A stretch of DNA of 64,000 nt. Origin: Maricaulaceae bacterium EIL42A08. Lineage in GTDB: Bacteria > Pseudomonadota > Alphaproteobacteria > Caulobacterales > Maricaulaceae. Position 1 is the stretch's first letter. Each line of letters opens with the position of its first letter. This document shows positions 28,195 to 37,428 of this stretch, piece by piece. The translations under genes were made by a program, and so were the position numbers. Where the stretch lies: assembly GCA_024178355.1 (NCBI GenBank), contig JAMZNZ010000002.1, positions 98,501 to 162,500 of the forward strand, read 5' to 3'. The notes under the pieces were generated by a model. The model searched no databases and had not been told where the DNA came from. It saw only the letters and a program-made list of their open reading frames with translations.

Positions 28195-28437
28195 TTAGCC
28201 ATCGTCGTCGTCAGGTGCGCCTTCGATGATTTCATGAAGCGATCGCACCGGTAGGCGCCGTTCGCCATCGCCATCAATACAGGTCCAGTCCATAACTCCA
28301 GAAGGCCCATGCCGGCCACCCGTATCACAGGTCACATCGAGTGCATGGGAGGGCGGGGGCTCAGCCCCGGCACAGCTTGCGAGCAGTAGAAGGGCTGGGA
28401 GGCTCACCAGCGTCGACAGGGTCTTGAACTTGATCAT
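28195..28437 (-). CDS. Small lipoprotein, unknown function
   Basis: 80 residues from ATG 28437: MIKFKTLSTLVSLPALLLLA then SCAG, a lipobox (L-A-S-C). The mature part has two Cys (DVTCDTGG, DWTCID), possibly a disulfide, and ends in an acidic DDDDG tail. Its start overlaps the tag stop by four bases, so it is probably translated with tag. No family recognised. Confidence 0.7.
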   Translation of the reverse strand: MIKFKTLSTLVSLPALLLLASCAGAEPPPSHALDVTCDTGGRHGPSGVMDWTCIDGDGERRLPVRSLHEIIEGAPDDDDG

Positions 28438-29015
28438 TGGCTTGCTCCCAAGGCTTTGACCGGCGCGTGGCGCGGGCATCGGGCCAGGTGGTCATTGACC
28501 AGTCCCGTGGCCTGCATGAAGGCATAGACAATGACCGGGCCACAAAACTTGAACCCACGCTTCTTCAGCGCTTTGGACATGGCGTGACTGGTCGGCGTGT
28601 CGGTGGGGACGTCGGCCATGGTCTCAAACTGGTTCTGGACCGGCGCACCCCCCACAAACGACCACAGGAAGGGCGCGAAGGCTTCGCCGCGCTCTTCCAT
28701 CTCAAGAAAGGCCCGAGCATTGCCGATCGTGGCCACGATCTTGGACCGCGAGCGTATAATCCCGGCATTGCCCAAAAGGCGCTCCACATCGGCATCGGTA
28801 AAGCGGGCAACGCGCTGTGGGTCGAAGCCCTCAAACGCCTCGCGGAAATTGTCGCGCTTTTTCAGGATGGTGATCCAGGAGAGGCCGGCCTGGAAGCCAT
28901 CGAGAATCAGCTTCTCCCAGAGTGCGCGGCCGTCATATTCAGGCACGCCCCATTCGGTGTCGTGATAGTCGACATAAATCGGATCGGTCCCGCACCAGTC
29001 GCAGCGTTGGGTCAT
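28434..29015 (-). CDS. tag: DNA-3-methyladenine glycosylase I
   Basis: 193 residues from ATG 29015 (MTQRCDWCGTDPIYVDYHDT). Zinc ligands expected for Tag are present: C5, H18, and the C-terminal H and C in NDHLARCPRH. EWGVPEYDG and FQAGLSWITIL match the substrate pocket region. It removes 3-methyladenine from DNA. It sits between ygfZ upstream and a small lipoprotein gene, which overlaps its stop. Confidence 0.95.
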   Translation of the reverse strand: MTQRCDWCGTDPIYVDYHDTEWGVPEYDGRALWEKLILDGFQAGLSWITILKKRDNFREAFEGFDPQRVARFTDADVERLLGNAGIIRSRSKIVATIGNARAFLEMEERGEAFAPFLWSFVGGAPVQNQFETMADVPTDTPTSHAMSKALKKRGFKFCGPVIVYAFMQATGLVNDHLARCPRHAPVKALGASQ

Positions 29016-29077
29016 TCTCGGCTCGGCCCTTTGATCAACACGACCAGAATTGTCTGCGGAGAGCCTCGGCGCAAGCA

Positions 29078-29905
29078 TCAAAGCGATGACAAATCGGTCA
29101 CGATCCGGGCCAAATCGCCTTCGATTGTGAGGCTGGCACCCGCGTCGAGCGCCTTTGTCAGACGGTCGATCCGCACCCGGGCCAGCGCCAATGAGCCAGC
29201 GGCTGACGTGACACTCCCAATTTCGACCTCACCAGCCATGACCGGAGCCTGCGGGGTTGCGGCCTGAGCCTCAAGCACAATCGTACGCTTTCGCACACCG
29301 CCCTTGCGGTGCATGCGGCTGGCGACTTCCTGGCCGACGAAACAGCCTTTCTTGTAGTCCACCCCACCGATCAGGTCGTGGTTCACATCTGTGGAGAAGA
29401 TCTCACCGGGGCCATAGTCTGCGCCAAACTCGGGCACACCCGCCGCGATCCGGGCTGTGTGGTAGAGCTCCACATCGCTTTGCGGCCCACCCGCCGGGAC
29501 GATCGCGCGGATACCCATCGCATTGCTGCGCGGATCGGGGCTTAACGCCTGGGCCACCATGCGCAGCTCTTCCTCGCTTTCGCCCAAGGCGGCTGCAACG
29601 CTCAGGTCATCGCGAGGCGTGATCGCGGCGTTCGCTCGCAGCCGATAGAGCGTGAAGCGTTTCAGCAGTGCATCTGCTTCGCTATCCGGGACGTCCAGAA
29701 ACAGGCCGTCCTCGCCATCGTCAAAGACAATGAAATCGGCCAGCACTTTGCCCTGAGGAGTCAGCAGTGCGCTGAATTGAGCAGCATCTGGTGAAACGCC
29801 CTCAGGGCCGCGCGTGATGACGCGCTGAAGGAAGCTGCGGGCGTCGGGGCCGGTGATGGACATCACGGCACGGTCGGGCAGGGTAGTCGCAAAGCTTTCG
29901 GTCAT
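29078..29905 (-). CDS. ygfZ: YgfZ/GcvT-like folate-binding protein (Fe-S cluster maintenance)
   Basis: 275 residues with the GcvT-like fold and the diagnostic motif KGCFVGQEV. YgfZ uses tetrahydrofolate to support repair or assembly of some Fe-S enzymes, including a tRNA methylthiolase. Upstream it is divergent from the glycosyltransferase gene; downstream tag follows at 62 bases. Confidence 0.92.
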   Translation of the reverse strand: MTESFATTLPDRAVMSITGPDARSFLQRVITRGPEGVSPDAAQFSALLTPQGKVLADFIVFDDGEDGLFLDVPDSEADALLKRFTLYRLRANAAITPRDDLSVAAALGESEEELRMVAQALSPDPRSNAMGIRAIVPAGGPQSDVELYHTARIAAGVPEFGADYGPGEIFSTDVNHDLIGGVDYKKGCFVGQEVASRMHRKGGVRKRTIVLEAQAATPQAPVMAGEVEIGSVTSAAGSLALARVRIDRLTKALDAGASLTIEGDLARIVTDLSSL

Positions 29906-29989
29906 GTCGATAACGTCGGCTGAGTGGGCTGTGTCTTCAAGAGGCAGGTGCTGGCTTTCGCGCGGCGAAGCGTATAATCCCTGCCGCCC

Positions 29990-30940
29990 ATGACGCGTAT
30001 CCTTTTCATCACCGCGACCCGTATTGGCGATGCGGTCCTGTTCTCAGGTCCGCTGGCCGAGCTTGCGCGCCAGCACCCTGATGCTGAGATCACGGTCGCC
30101 TGTGGCCCGCTTGCGGCCCCGCTGTTTCGCGCTGCGCCCAATGTGGCGAAGGTCATCGTCATGGCCAAGCGCAAGGGCGGAGGTCACTGGATCGATCTGT
30201 GGAAGCAGGTTGTGGGCCAGCGCTGGGACCTGGTGGTGGACATGCGCGGCTCATTGACCAGCTGGTTCCTGCTCGCGGGCAAGCGCTTCGTCAATCGCCG
30301 AAAGCCGGGGCATGTGCACCGGCACCGTGTGGTAGAAGCCGCCGATGTGATCGCAGCCGATCCAGCGCCTTCGCCGGAAGTCTGGCTCGATGACGCCGCG
30401 CGCAAGTGCGCCGATGAATTGCTCCCCTCAGACAAGCCGATCCTGGCGCTATCGCCAGCGGCCGCGGCGCCGTTCAAGGAATGGCCAGCTGAGCGCTTTG
30501 CCAAGGCCACGTCCGCTCTGATTGGTGGAGGTGGCGCGCTTGAAGGCGCGGCTGTAGCCCTGTTCGGCGGCCCGGGCGACGAAACAGTGACGGCCGCAGT
30601 TGCCGCGGCTCTGCCTGGCGCCGAGATCTTCGATCTGGCGGGCAAGCTGGATCTGGTGGAAGCGGCGGCCTGCCTGTCAAAAGCCCGGCTCTTTATCGGC
30701 AATGATAGCGGCCTGATGCATCTGGCTGCCGCTGCGGGAACGCCGACACTGGGTCTGTTTGGCCCCACTGATGAGCGCATCTACGGCCCCTGGGGCGATC
30801 ACGCGACCAGCGTCCGCGCTGGCGGTCCAGCCGATGAAAACGAGCGCGGCAAGCTGCGCTTTGCCGAAGAGAGCCTGATGGGCGAGCTGAGCGTGGAGGC
30901 CGTGGTCGAGGCGGCAATAAGTAGGCTTGCTGCGTTATAG
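29990..30940 (+). CDS. Glycosyltransferase family 9 (heptosyltransferase-like)
   Basis: 316 residues, two Rossmann-like domains. The N-terminus RILFITATRIGDAVLFSGPL and the C-terminal donor-site segment FIGNDSGLMHLAAAAGTPTL followed by LFGPTDE are the GT9 (ADP-heptose:LPS heptosyltransferase) signatures. It probably adds a sugar to lipopolysaccharide core at the cytoplasmic face. No other LPS genes are adjacent, so the exact sugar and step are unknown. Confidence 0.9.
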   Translation: MTRILFITATRIGDAVLFSGPLAELARQHPDAEITVACGPLAAPLFRAAPNVAKVIVMAKRKGGGHWIDLWKQVVGQRWDLVVDMRGSLTSWFLLAGKRFVNRRKPGHVHRHRVVEAADVIAADPAPSPEVWLDDAARKCADELLPSDKPILALSPAAAAPFKEWPAERFAKATSALIGGGGALEGAAVALFGGPGDETVTAAVAAALPGAEIFDLAGKLDLVEAAACLSKARLFIGNDSGLMHLAAAAGTPTLGLFGPTDERIYGPWGDHATSVRAGGPADENERGKLRFAEESLMGELSVEAVVEAAISRLAAL

Positions 30941-30989
30941 GCCGAGTTCAGCTGCCACCTGAATGAATAGATGGCAGCTCGGCTTTGGG

Positions 30990-32135
30990 TTAGAAGCCAA
31001 ATTGGACTCGAATGCCGAGAGAGCGTGAATCCGGCATGGCTCCCCGACCAAATTCTTCCTCGTGGCGGGCGATCACCCGGACATTTTCGCGAGGTGTCCA
31101 GATCACACCAAAACCAACTTCGGTACTTGATCCGTCAATGAGCGGGGAGAGACCAAGGTGGTCGATCCGGGCTGTCAGCTCGACCGCACCATACCCGCCT
31201 TCGCCAAGGGCGCGATCCGGCTTAATCGGCTTGAAAACGCCTTTGTAGGGCGAATAGCTGCGACGTTCGCCGGTCAGCGCGACCGAAGCCTGCAGGGCTC
31301 CTACCGTCACCGTATGGCTTCCGGTAGGCAGGTCCACGGACAGGGCGGAAGCTTCCGCGGACACGAACCAGCGCCCGGCGGTGGCCGCCACTTCCCCTCC
31401 GAACAGCGTCGATCGCTCGGCCTCGCGGCCATACGACGGTGTCAGGTTCACATAGATGGATTTGTCGACGATGCCGGAGTGCGGGCCTTCGCTAAGCTTG
31501 AACCCGGACCCGTCATAGTCGAGCCACCTGGCATATCCACCGAGATGGAATACCCCTTGAACATGTTCAATGCCGGTCGACACGCGTATTGAGGCAGCAG
31601 TTTGCCCGGGGCCGCGACCCGTTGCGTCTGGGCTGTCGAGGGAGCCGTTGGTGACAGCGCCTTGAAACAGGAGGTGCTCGGTCTGCCAGCTGCCGTGAAC
31701 GCCGAGGCGGCGTCCCATGCCGAAAGTTGAACCGAAGCGAGGCGCCTCCATCCCAAGCGTTCCTCCCTGAGGGGAAAGCTTTGACAGTGCGGCGGGTTCC
31801 TTGAAGTAACCGAAGCCAAGTGAGCCGCGATCGAAGCGTCGTACAATGCCAACATCGCGCCATTCACGGTTTTGTCCAAAGTCGTATCCCGCGACCGCGA
31901 TAAAGCTCTCGGTCTCGTAGCGCAGGCTGAACTCAGCCAACCGAATGTCGGCTTGGGTCTCATCACCCTTCCAGTCATCGCCGCTACCGGAAACTGCGTC
32001 AGCAAAGATCAGTCCGGACAAATTGAACGGGCTCGAGCTTTCTTCTGATGGGCCGGCGTGAGCCACGCCGGCCACCAGAACAGGCGTCAGACCGGCAACG
32101 ACACTGCCAGTCGCGCACAGTGCCAGCCGGGGCAT
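30990..32135 (-). CDS. Outer-membrane porin, OprO/OprP-like
   Basis: 381 residues with an N-terminal signal peptide (cleavage after VAHA at about residue 27), alternating beta-strand patterns and a final Phe (RVQFGF), typical of outer-membrane barrels. LGFGYFKEPAALSKLSPQGG resembles the phosphate/polyphosphate-selective porin family. Its start codon overlaps the stop of the upstream chemoreceptor (TAATG), so the two are translationally coupled. Solute specificity is not known. Confidence 0.75.
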   Translation of the reverse strand: MPRLALCATGSVVAGLTPVLVAGVAHAGPSEESSSPFNLSGLIFADAVSGSGDDWKGDETQADIRLAEFSLRYETESFIAVAGYDFGQNREWRDVGIVRRFDRGSLGFGYFKEPAALSKLSPQGGTLGMEAPRFGSTFGMGRRLGVHGSWQTEHLLFQGAVTNGSLDSPDATGRGPGQTAASIRVSTGIEHVQGVFHLGGYARWLDYDGSGFKLSEGPHSGIVDKSIYVNLTPSYGREAERSTLFGGEVAATAGRWFVSAEASALSVDLPTGSHTVTVGALQASVALTGERRSYSPYKGVFKPIKPDRALGEGGYGAVELTARIDHLGLSPLIDGSSTEVGFGVIWTPRENVRVIARHEEEFGRGAMPDSRSLGIRVQFGF

Positions 32136-34099
32136 TACGCAGCCCTCACGGTCTTGAGGAACTCACCGACTTGTTGCGATAGAGAGGCCGACCGCGACTG
32201 CAGAGCAGAGGCGGCCTGATCAACAATCCCGGCGACCTGGGCTGACTCTTGAACTGCCCCCTGAACGCCTTCGATGTCGGATGAGACGGTCTTGGCTCCC
32301 GAAGCCGCCTGCTGAGCGGAGGAGGAGATTTCTTCAGTCGCCGAGCTCTGTTCCTCAACCGCCGCTGAAAGCGCTGCGCTGGTGGAGTCGATCTCGCCGA
32401 TCTGGTCGATGATCTGTCGTGTCGCTTCGATGGCGTCTGTTGAGGCACCCGTAATGTCGCTCAGGCGGGCTGCAATCTGCTCGGTCAGCTTCTGGGTCTG
32501 CCCGGCAAGCTGTTTGACCTCTTCAGCTACAACCGCGAACCCTTTGCCGGCTTCACCGGCGCGGGCCGCCTCAATGGTGGCATTCAGAGCCAGGAGATTG
32601 GTCTGTTCTGCGACACCGTTGATGGACTGGACGATTTCGTCGACGCCCGCGACCGCCGCATTGAGCCTGTCGAGGCCTTCCGCACCGATTGTTGCGCGTT
32701 CGCTCGACGCCCGCGCCGCGGCTGCGCTCTGGGCCACCTGTTGGGCGACCTCGCGGATGGAGGCAGACAATTCTTCGGACGCCGAGGCCATTGCCTCAAC
32801 GCTGCCGGAAGCCTGTGCGGCGGCTGCGGCGGCTGATGTAGAACGGTCGCCTGCGCCCGTGACCGAGGCATTCAGCTCTTTGGAGCGCTGCTGCAGGTCA
32901 TTCGCCGCTTCGCTCAAGGCACCGACGATTTCGCCGACTTCAGCTTCGAACCGATCTGCCATTTCCATCATGGCCTTGCGACGCTGTTCTTCTGCGCGCT
33001 CCTTTTCGGCCGCCTGCTCGGCTTCCAGGCGCTCCATTTCCTTGGCGTTGTCGCGGAATACAGCCAGCGCCGCGGCCATGTCGCCAATCTCGTCCTTGCG
33101 CTCCTCACCGCTGATATCGACGTCCTTGTCACCGTTGGCCAGTCGACGCATAGCATCGGTAATCCGCGCGATTGCCGTCGGGATGCGCTGACCAAAGAAC
33201 CAGGCCAGGCCACCAGCGATGGCCAGCGCGATAGCAACCGCGCCGATCATCAGCGTTCGTGTGCTCATAGCGGTCGCCAGCGCCTGCTGGGTAACGTCTG
33301 CCTGATAGGCCGAGCGCTCATCGCGTGCGGCATCTGTGTCGGCGGTCATCAGTGGGCCAATCTCGTCCATGCGGGCGAGGGCGGCATTGCGCGCGGTGAT
33401 CGCGTTGACGGTATCGGTAAAGGCGCTCTGATAGGCTTCAAGGCCGGCATCAGCGGCCTGCGTCAATTCGCGACGGGTCGGGTTTTGCAGCAGTGGTAAA
33501 AGCGTTCCGACATACTCACGGGCCGCCGCCAGTTCGGCGCGCGAGCGCTGCGCTGATCCGCTGTCGTTATTAACCAGGAAACGTTCAGCGTAGAAGCGAC
33601 CCAGCAACAAACGCTCCTGAGCGCGGGCGGCGTAGTAGGAGGCCTCTGGGTCGCCATCGGCGTATGCGCTCTCGATAACATTGGTGAGATTGGTCCGGAT
33701 TTCCGGTCCGTTGGCCGAAAGGCGGGCGACTGCGTCCATGCGCCGGGCCTGATGCCCGACAGCTTCTTCAAATGCCGCGCGGTACTCGCTGATATTGCCT
33801 TGCAGGTCTGCCATACCGAGCTGATTGGCGAGCTGGGTAACAGAATTGGAGTAGCCGTCGAAGGCTTCGCGGTGGTCCACACTGCCAGAGGTCCGCCAGT
33901 TAAAGGCGCTCAGACGCGCTGACGCTAGATCGATTTTGGCCCGATTGATCTGGTCGGTTTCCTCTGAAGATGTCTGAAGGTAGCGAATGTCGCTGCCCAA
34001 GCCTTGCACGCCAAAGAAGCCGGTTACACCGACGGCTAATACAAGTACGCCAAGCATCGCGAATGCGCCCAGCAGCTGTGATTGAATTGTAATCCGCAT
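32135..34099 (-). CDS. Methyl-accepting chemotaxis protein
   Basis: 654 residues: TM1 (about 10-30), a long helical sensor domain to about 280, TM2 (283-305), a HAMP domain, then a coiled-coil signalling domain with the conserved hairpin tip [20 protein letters not shown]. The C-terminus ends EFLKTVRAA without a CheR-tethering pentapeptide. It signals to CheA/CheW. An exact CtrA-type box lies 70-84 bases upstream of the start, pointing to cell-cycle control as for swarmer-cell chemotaxis genes. The porin gene follows with overlapping stop/start. Confidence 0.95.
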   Translation of the reverse strand: MRITIQSQLLGAFAMLGVLVLAVGVTGFFGVQGLGSDIRYLQTSSEETDQINRAKIDLASARLSAFNWRTSGSVDHREAFDGYSNSVTQLANQLGMADLQGNISEYRAAFEEAVGHQARRMDAVARLSANGPEIRTNLTNVIESAYADGDPEASYYAARAQERLLLGRFYAERFLVNNDSGSAQRSRAELAAAREYVGTLLPLLQNPTRRELTQAADAGLEAYQSAFTDTVNAITARNAALARMDEIGPLMTADTDAARDERSAYQADVTQQALATAMSTRTLMIGAVAIALAIAGGLAWFFGQRIPTAIARITDAMRRLANGDKDVDISGEERKDEIGDMAAALAVFRDNAKEMERLEAEQAAEKERAEEQRRKAMMEMADRFEAEVGEIVGALSEAANDLQQRSKELNASVTGAGDRSTSAAAAAAQASGSVEAMASASEELSASIREVAQQVAQSAAAARASSERATIGAEGLDRLNAAVAGVDEIVQSINGVAEQTNLLALNATIEAARAGEAGKGFAVVAEEVKQLAGQTQKLTEQIAARLSDITGASTDAIEATRQIIDQIGEIDSTSAALSAAVEEQSSATEEISSSAQQAASGAKTVSSDIEGVQGAVQESAQVAGIVDQAASALQSRSASLSQQVGEFLKTVRAA

Positions 34100-34168
34100 T
34101 GTCCTGCCCCATGCAAAAAATCGGATGGCAACGATGCCATTTGGATGGAACCTGAATAGCGGGCAGGG

Positions 34169-34183
34169 TTAAGTCGGGGTTAA
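34169..34183. promoter_or_regulatory. CtrA-type binding site upstream of the chemoreceptor gene
   Basis: TTAA-N7-TTAA exactly (34169-34172 and 34180-34183), the consensus of the cell-cycle regulator CtrA in Caulobacter-type bacteria. It lies 70 bases before the MCP start. A 14-bp perfect palindrome ATGAATTAATTCAT follows at 34199-34212. Binding is inferred from the consensus. Confidence 0.65.
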
Positions 34184-34198
34184 ATGGTCCGATTATTG

Positions 34199-34212
34199 AT
34201 GAATTAATTCAT
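34199..34212. repeat. Perfect 14-bp AT-rich palindrome
   Basis: ATGAATTAATTCAT in the AT-rich spacer between the MCP gene and the TIGR02301-like gene. Possible operator; no regulator identified. Confidence 0.4.
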
Positions 34213-34350
34213 TGTATTCTATAGGCCATGCCTATGAATATTTGTAGTCATCACTGTAACTTGCTTTGCAGCAAGGGTTTTCCGTAATTTTTTTATGGAA
34301 ATTGGCTCCGTTTTAGGCTGATTGCTGCCATAGAGATTTTCTATGTTTTT

Positions 34351-34719
34351 TTAATCCAGATACGTCCGGCGCAATTGCTCGCTCAACGCCTGGCCCTGGC
34401 GGGCGAGGCGTTCGCGCTCCAGCTCAGCCTGGGCCCCGCAACGCAGGCGGCGACGTTCAAACTCGCGAAAGCCCCCATTGAAGTTTTCGATCAGACGGTC
34501 GCGATAGGCCCCGCGTGCGGGGGCTTCCTGCTCCAGCAATTCCATCATGGTCTGGCGCCAGGTCTGGGCTCCGTTGCCGTTACAGGCAAAGTCCAGATAG
34601 TGCATTTTGCCCAGCACAGTCGCAAGCGACTCCACCGGGTAGGGGTCGCGGTATTGCTGCGTGTTGGCGCTGAAAGTGCCAGCAAGAACAAGGCAGAGGC
34701 TGAAGATGAGCGTTCGCAT
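34351..34719 (-). CDS. TIGR02301-like periplasmic protein
   Basis: 122 residues with a signal peptide (first about 20 residues). The pattern MHYLDFACNGNGAQTWRQTM, then LLEQEAP...R..LIENFNGGFREF and RRLRCG, matches the alphaproteobacterial TIGR02301 family, whose function is unknown. Two conserved Cys (YLDFAC, RRLRC) may form a disulfide. It lies 10 bases downstream of the NUDIX gene and is likely cotranscribed with it. Confidence 0.7.
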   Translation of the reverse strand: MRTLIFSLCLVLAGTFSANTQQYRDPYPVESLATVLGKMHYLDFACNGNGAQTWRQTMMELLEQEAPARGAYRDRLIENFNGGFREFERRRLRCGAQAELERERLARQGQALSEQLRRTYLD

Positions 34720-34729
34720 GGGACAGGCT

Positions 34730-35185
34730 CTACCGATTGATCGCGGCGGGATTTTGACGGTTCAGGACTTTTAACGAATCTTCCAGCGCCTTGCGTGCCG
34801 TGTCCCATTGCAGGGCCTCGACCGCCTCGTCAAAGGTGAAGAAGCGCGCATCTGCGGCATCGTCGCCAGCAACGGGCTCTCCCTCCAGCCACCGCGCGGC
34901 ATAGTCGATCATGACATAATGGCCGGTCGGGCTGACGCTTTCGTAGACGTCGATCAGCCCGGCGATCTCAGCGGTGACGGACGTCTCCTCAGCAAGCTCG
35001 CGCAGGGCCGCCTCATGCAAGGTCTCACCAAATTCCAGCGTGCCGCCGGGAATGGACCACTGGCCCTTGAACGGTTCCTTGCCGCGCCGGATCAGCAAAA
35101 CCTCGCCGCCGCGCCACACCACGACACCGACACCGGTGTGCGGGCGCTTGACCTTTGGGTCGGGCTTGGGCACGGCTTGATCCAT
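34730..35185 (-). CDS. NUDIX hydrolase
   Basis: 151 residues. Complete Nudix box: GGTLEFGETLHEAALRELAE followed by ETSVTAEI. VGVVVWRGGEVLLIRRGKEP precedes it. Closest in style to ADP-ribose or nucleotide-sugar pyrophosphatases, but substrate is not predictable. Its ATG overlaps the ATG of the divergent SRAP gene (shared CATG at 35183-35186). Confidence 0.9.
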   Translation of the reverse strand: MDQAVPKPDPKVKRPHTGVGVVVWRGGEVLLIRRGKEPFKGQWSIPGGTLEFGETLHEAALRELAEETSVTAEIAGLIDVYESVSPTGHYVMIDYAARWLEGEPVAGDDAADARFFTFDEAVEALQWDTARKALEDSLKVLNRQNPAAINR

Positions 35186-35858
35186 GTGTGGACGCTACGT
35201 CATTTCCCTGACCCTCGACCAGCTTTCTGAGCTGTTTGAGACTGAAGACCGCCCGAATTTTGCGCCCAGCTGGAATGCGGCACCAACGCAAAGCTTGCCG
35301 GTGGTGCGCCGGGGCAAGGAGGGCGAGCAGCGCTTGTCGCTGATCCGCTGGGGGCTGGTGCCCAGCTGGTCCAAGACCGGGCCTGACGGGGCCAAGCCGC
35401 TGATCAATGCACGCTCTGAAACGGCGGCAGAAAAGCCAACCTTCCGGGCCGCCCTGAAGCGCCGCCGAGCGCTGATCCCGGCCGATGGCTTTTACGAATG
35501 GTCCAAGCGCGAGGATGGCTCCAAACAACCCTGGTACATTACCCGATCCGATGACGCGCCGATGGTGATGGCGGGCCTGTGGGAGCGCTGGGGCGAGGGC
35601 GACGAGCGCGTCGACAGCTTTGCCATACTGACCGCCGAGGCCGGGCCGGACATCGCCCATCTGCACCATCGCAGCCCGGTCTTTGTCGAGCGCGCCGACT
35701 TTGATCGCTGGCTCGATCCGGATACGGACCCCGCTGACTTCTTCACCGTCGAGCCGCAGGGCGCGCTTAAAGCCCGCGCTGTATCGGATCGCGTCAACAA
35801 GGTGCGCGAGAACGACGCGCACCTGCTCGATGATCCCGGCGCAGAGCGGTTGCTTTAG
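35184..35858 (+). CDS. SRAP-domain protein (YedK/HMCES-like)
   Basis: 224 residues. The catalytic Cys2 directly after the start Met (MCGRYV), N31 region (WNAAPTQ), PLINARSETAAEKPTF, the Glu in IPADGFYEW, and a C-terminal SRAP His motif region (IAHLHHRSPV) are all present. These proteins crosslink to abasic sites in single-stranded DNA to shield them. The start must be this ATG, because Cys2 is the nucleophile; it overlaps the start of the divergent NUDIX gene. Confidence 0.93.
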   Translation: MCGRYVISLTLDQLSELFETEDRPNFAPSWNAAPTQSLPVVRRGKEGEQRLSLIRWGLVPSWSKTGPDGAKPLINARSETAAEKPTFRAALKRRRALIPADGFYEWSKREDGSKQPWYITRSDDAPMVMAGLWERWGEGDERVDSFAILTAEAGPDIAHLHHRSPVFVERADFDRWLDPDTDPADFFTVEPQGALKARAVSDRVNKVRENDAHLLDDPGAERLL

Positions 35859-35872
35859 TCAGCTCAGTGTTT

Positions 35873-35985
35873 TTCTCCGCCTGTTTACGGGGGGAGTGTC
35901 CTTGAAAAGGACGAGGGGGCTTTGCAGCGTTGAAATTCCCCCTCCGCCCGGTTCCCGGGCACCTCCCCCGTAAACAGGGGAGGAA
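35873..35985. repeat. Long imperfect palindromic intergenic element
   Basis: The arms TCTCCGCCTGTTTACGGGGG (from 35874) and CCCCCGTAAACAGGGGAGGA (35965-35984) are inverted copies with few mismatches, about 70 bases apart. Inside are smaller stems GTCCTT/AAGGAC (35898-35912) and CCCGG/CCGGG near 35950. It sits between convergent SRAP and tyrS genes. Likely a dispersed repeat that may also act as a bidirectional terminator. Confidence 0.65.
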
Positions 35986-36015
35986 AGAGACAGCACTCGC
36001 TCCTTTCAGCGCGAT

Positions 36016-37302
36016 TTACCCAAACCGCACCAGGAACCGCTTTGCCTTGCCCACCGACACGATCACTGCACCGCCACCGGCGATGTGATCGCGCAGGTCG
36101 GCTTGCTCGTCCTGCACCTTTACCCCGTTAAGCGACACCGCGTTCTGCTTTAAAAGTCGGCGGGCTTCGCCCTTGGAGGCTGCTGCGCCGAGGGCTTCAT
36201 CCACCAGCACATCAATCAGAACCGCAGGTTCGCCCGCGGCGATGTCGAGCGTGGGTACCGCAGACGCGATCATCGCGACCAGGCATTCAGACAGGGTGTC
36301 GGCCTTGCCCTTGAAGATGACCTGGCTGGCTTCGATGGACAGGCGCGCGGCGTCAGCGCCATGTACGCGCGCGGTGATCAGTTCGGCCAGCGCCTTTTGA
36401 ACTTGGCGTTCATGGGCGGGTGCGGCCTCAAGCTCTTTGAGGGCATCCAGATCAATATCGGTCAGCTGCTTGAGGAATTTAGGCGCATCCTCGTCGGTGG
36501 AGTTCAGCCAGAACTGGTAGAACTCGTAAGGGCTGGTTTCGTCCGGATTGAGCCAGACCGCGCCTTTTTCCGATTTGCCGTATTTCTTGCCTTCTGAATT
36601 GGTCAGCAGCGGGTAGGTGAGGGCGTGTCCCTGCACCCCTTCCATCCGGCGCAGCAAGTCCACGCCGCCGACGATGTTGCCCCACTGGTCAGACCCGCCC
36701 ATCTGCACGCTACAGCCATACTTCCTGTACAGGTGCACAAAGTCGAAGCCCTGCAGGAGCGCGTACGAAAACTCGGTATAGCTAATGCCCTGTTCGCGGT
36801 TTTCGATGCGGGTCTTCACCGAGTCCTTTTGCAGCATGGCGTTGACTGAAAAGAACTTCCCGATATCGCGAAGGAACTCGATCGCGTTCATTTCGCGGAA
36901 CCAGTCGGCATTGTTCACGATGATCGGATCGGGGCCGTCGGTGCGCGCAAAGAAGGCTTCCATCTGCCTGCGCTGGCTGGCGATATTGGCTTCCACCGCC
37001 TCAGCCGCCTGCAGGTCACGTTCTGCGTCTTTGCCCGACGGGTCGCCAATCATGCCCGTGGCCCCGCCCAGCAGCAGGATGATCTGCCCGCCGCGGCGTC
37101 TATAGCGATCAAGCCCCAGAAGCGGGATCATGTTGCCGGCGTGCAGGTTCGGCGCGCTGGGATCGGTGCCCACATAGATTGGCGGCCGGCCCTTCTCGAT
37201 CAGAGCGTCGGTCATGTCCGGCGTTTTCTGATGGATCAGATCGCGAGCTTCGAGATCAGAAAGGAAGGTCGTTTCGCTAGGGTCAGACAGGCGCACGCTC
37301 AT
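36016..37302 (-). CDS. tyrS: Tyrosyl-tRNA synthetase
   Basis: 428 residues, class I synthetase. GTDPSAPNLHAGNMIPL replaces the HIGH region and KKYGKSEKGAVW the KMSKS region; ends with an S4 RNA-binding domain (SLNGVKVQDEQADLRDH). Charges tRNA-Tyr. Single gene on the minus strand, divergent from the sulfurtransferase gene. Confidence 0.97.
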   Translation of the reverse strand: MSVRLSDPSETTFLSDLEARDLIHQKTPDMTDALIEKGRPPIYVGTDPSAPNLHAGNMIPLLGLDRYRRRGGQIILLLGGATGMIGDPSGKDAERDLQAAEAVEANIASQRRQMEAFFARTDGPDPIIVNNADWFREMNAIEFLRDIGKFFSVNAMLQKDSVKTRIENREQGISYTEFSYALLQGFDFVHLYRKYGCSVQMGGSDQWGNIVGGVDLLRRMEGVQGHALTYPLLTNSEGKKYGKSEKGAVWLNPDETSPYEFYQFWLNSTDEDAPKFLKQLTDIDLDALKELEAAPAHERQVQKALAELITARVHGADAARLSIEASQVIFKGKADTLSECLVAMIASAVPTLDIAAGEPAVLIDVLVDEALGAAASKGEARRLLKQNAVSLNGVKVQDEQADLRDHIAGGGAVIVSVGKAKRFLVRFG

Positions 37303-37428
37303 GGGTCAGGCTCTGATATGTCGGTCGGTGAATGAAGGGAAACCGGCTTAGCGGCGGCGGTCGAAATTGGCAATGGCTCAACCTGCCAGCCCTGCTAGTC
37401 TGGACGCGCGTTAAGGGGAGGCGAATCG

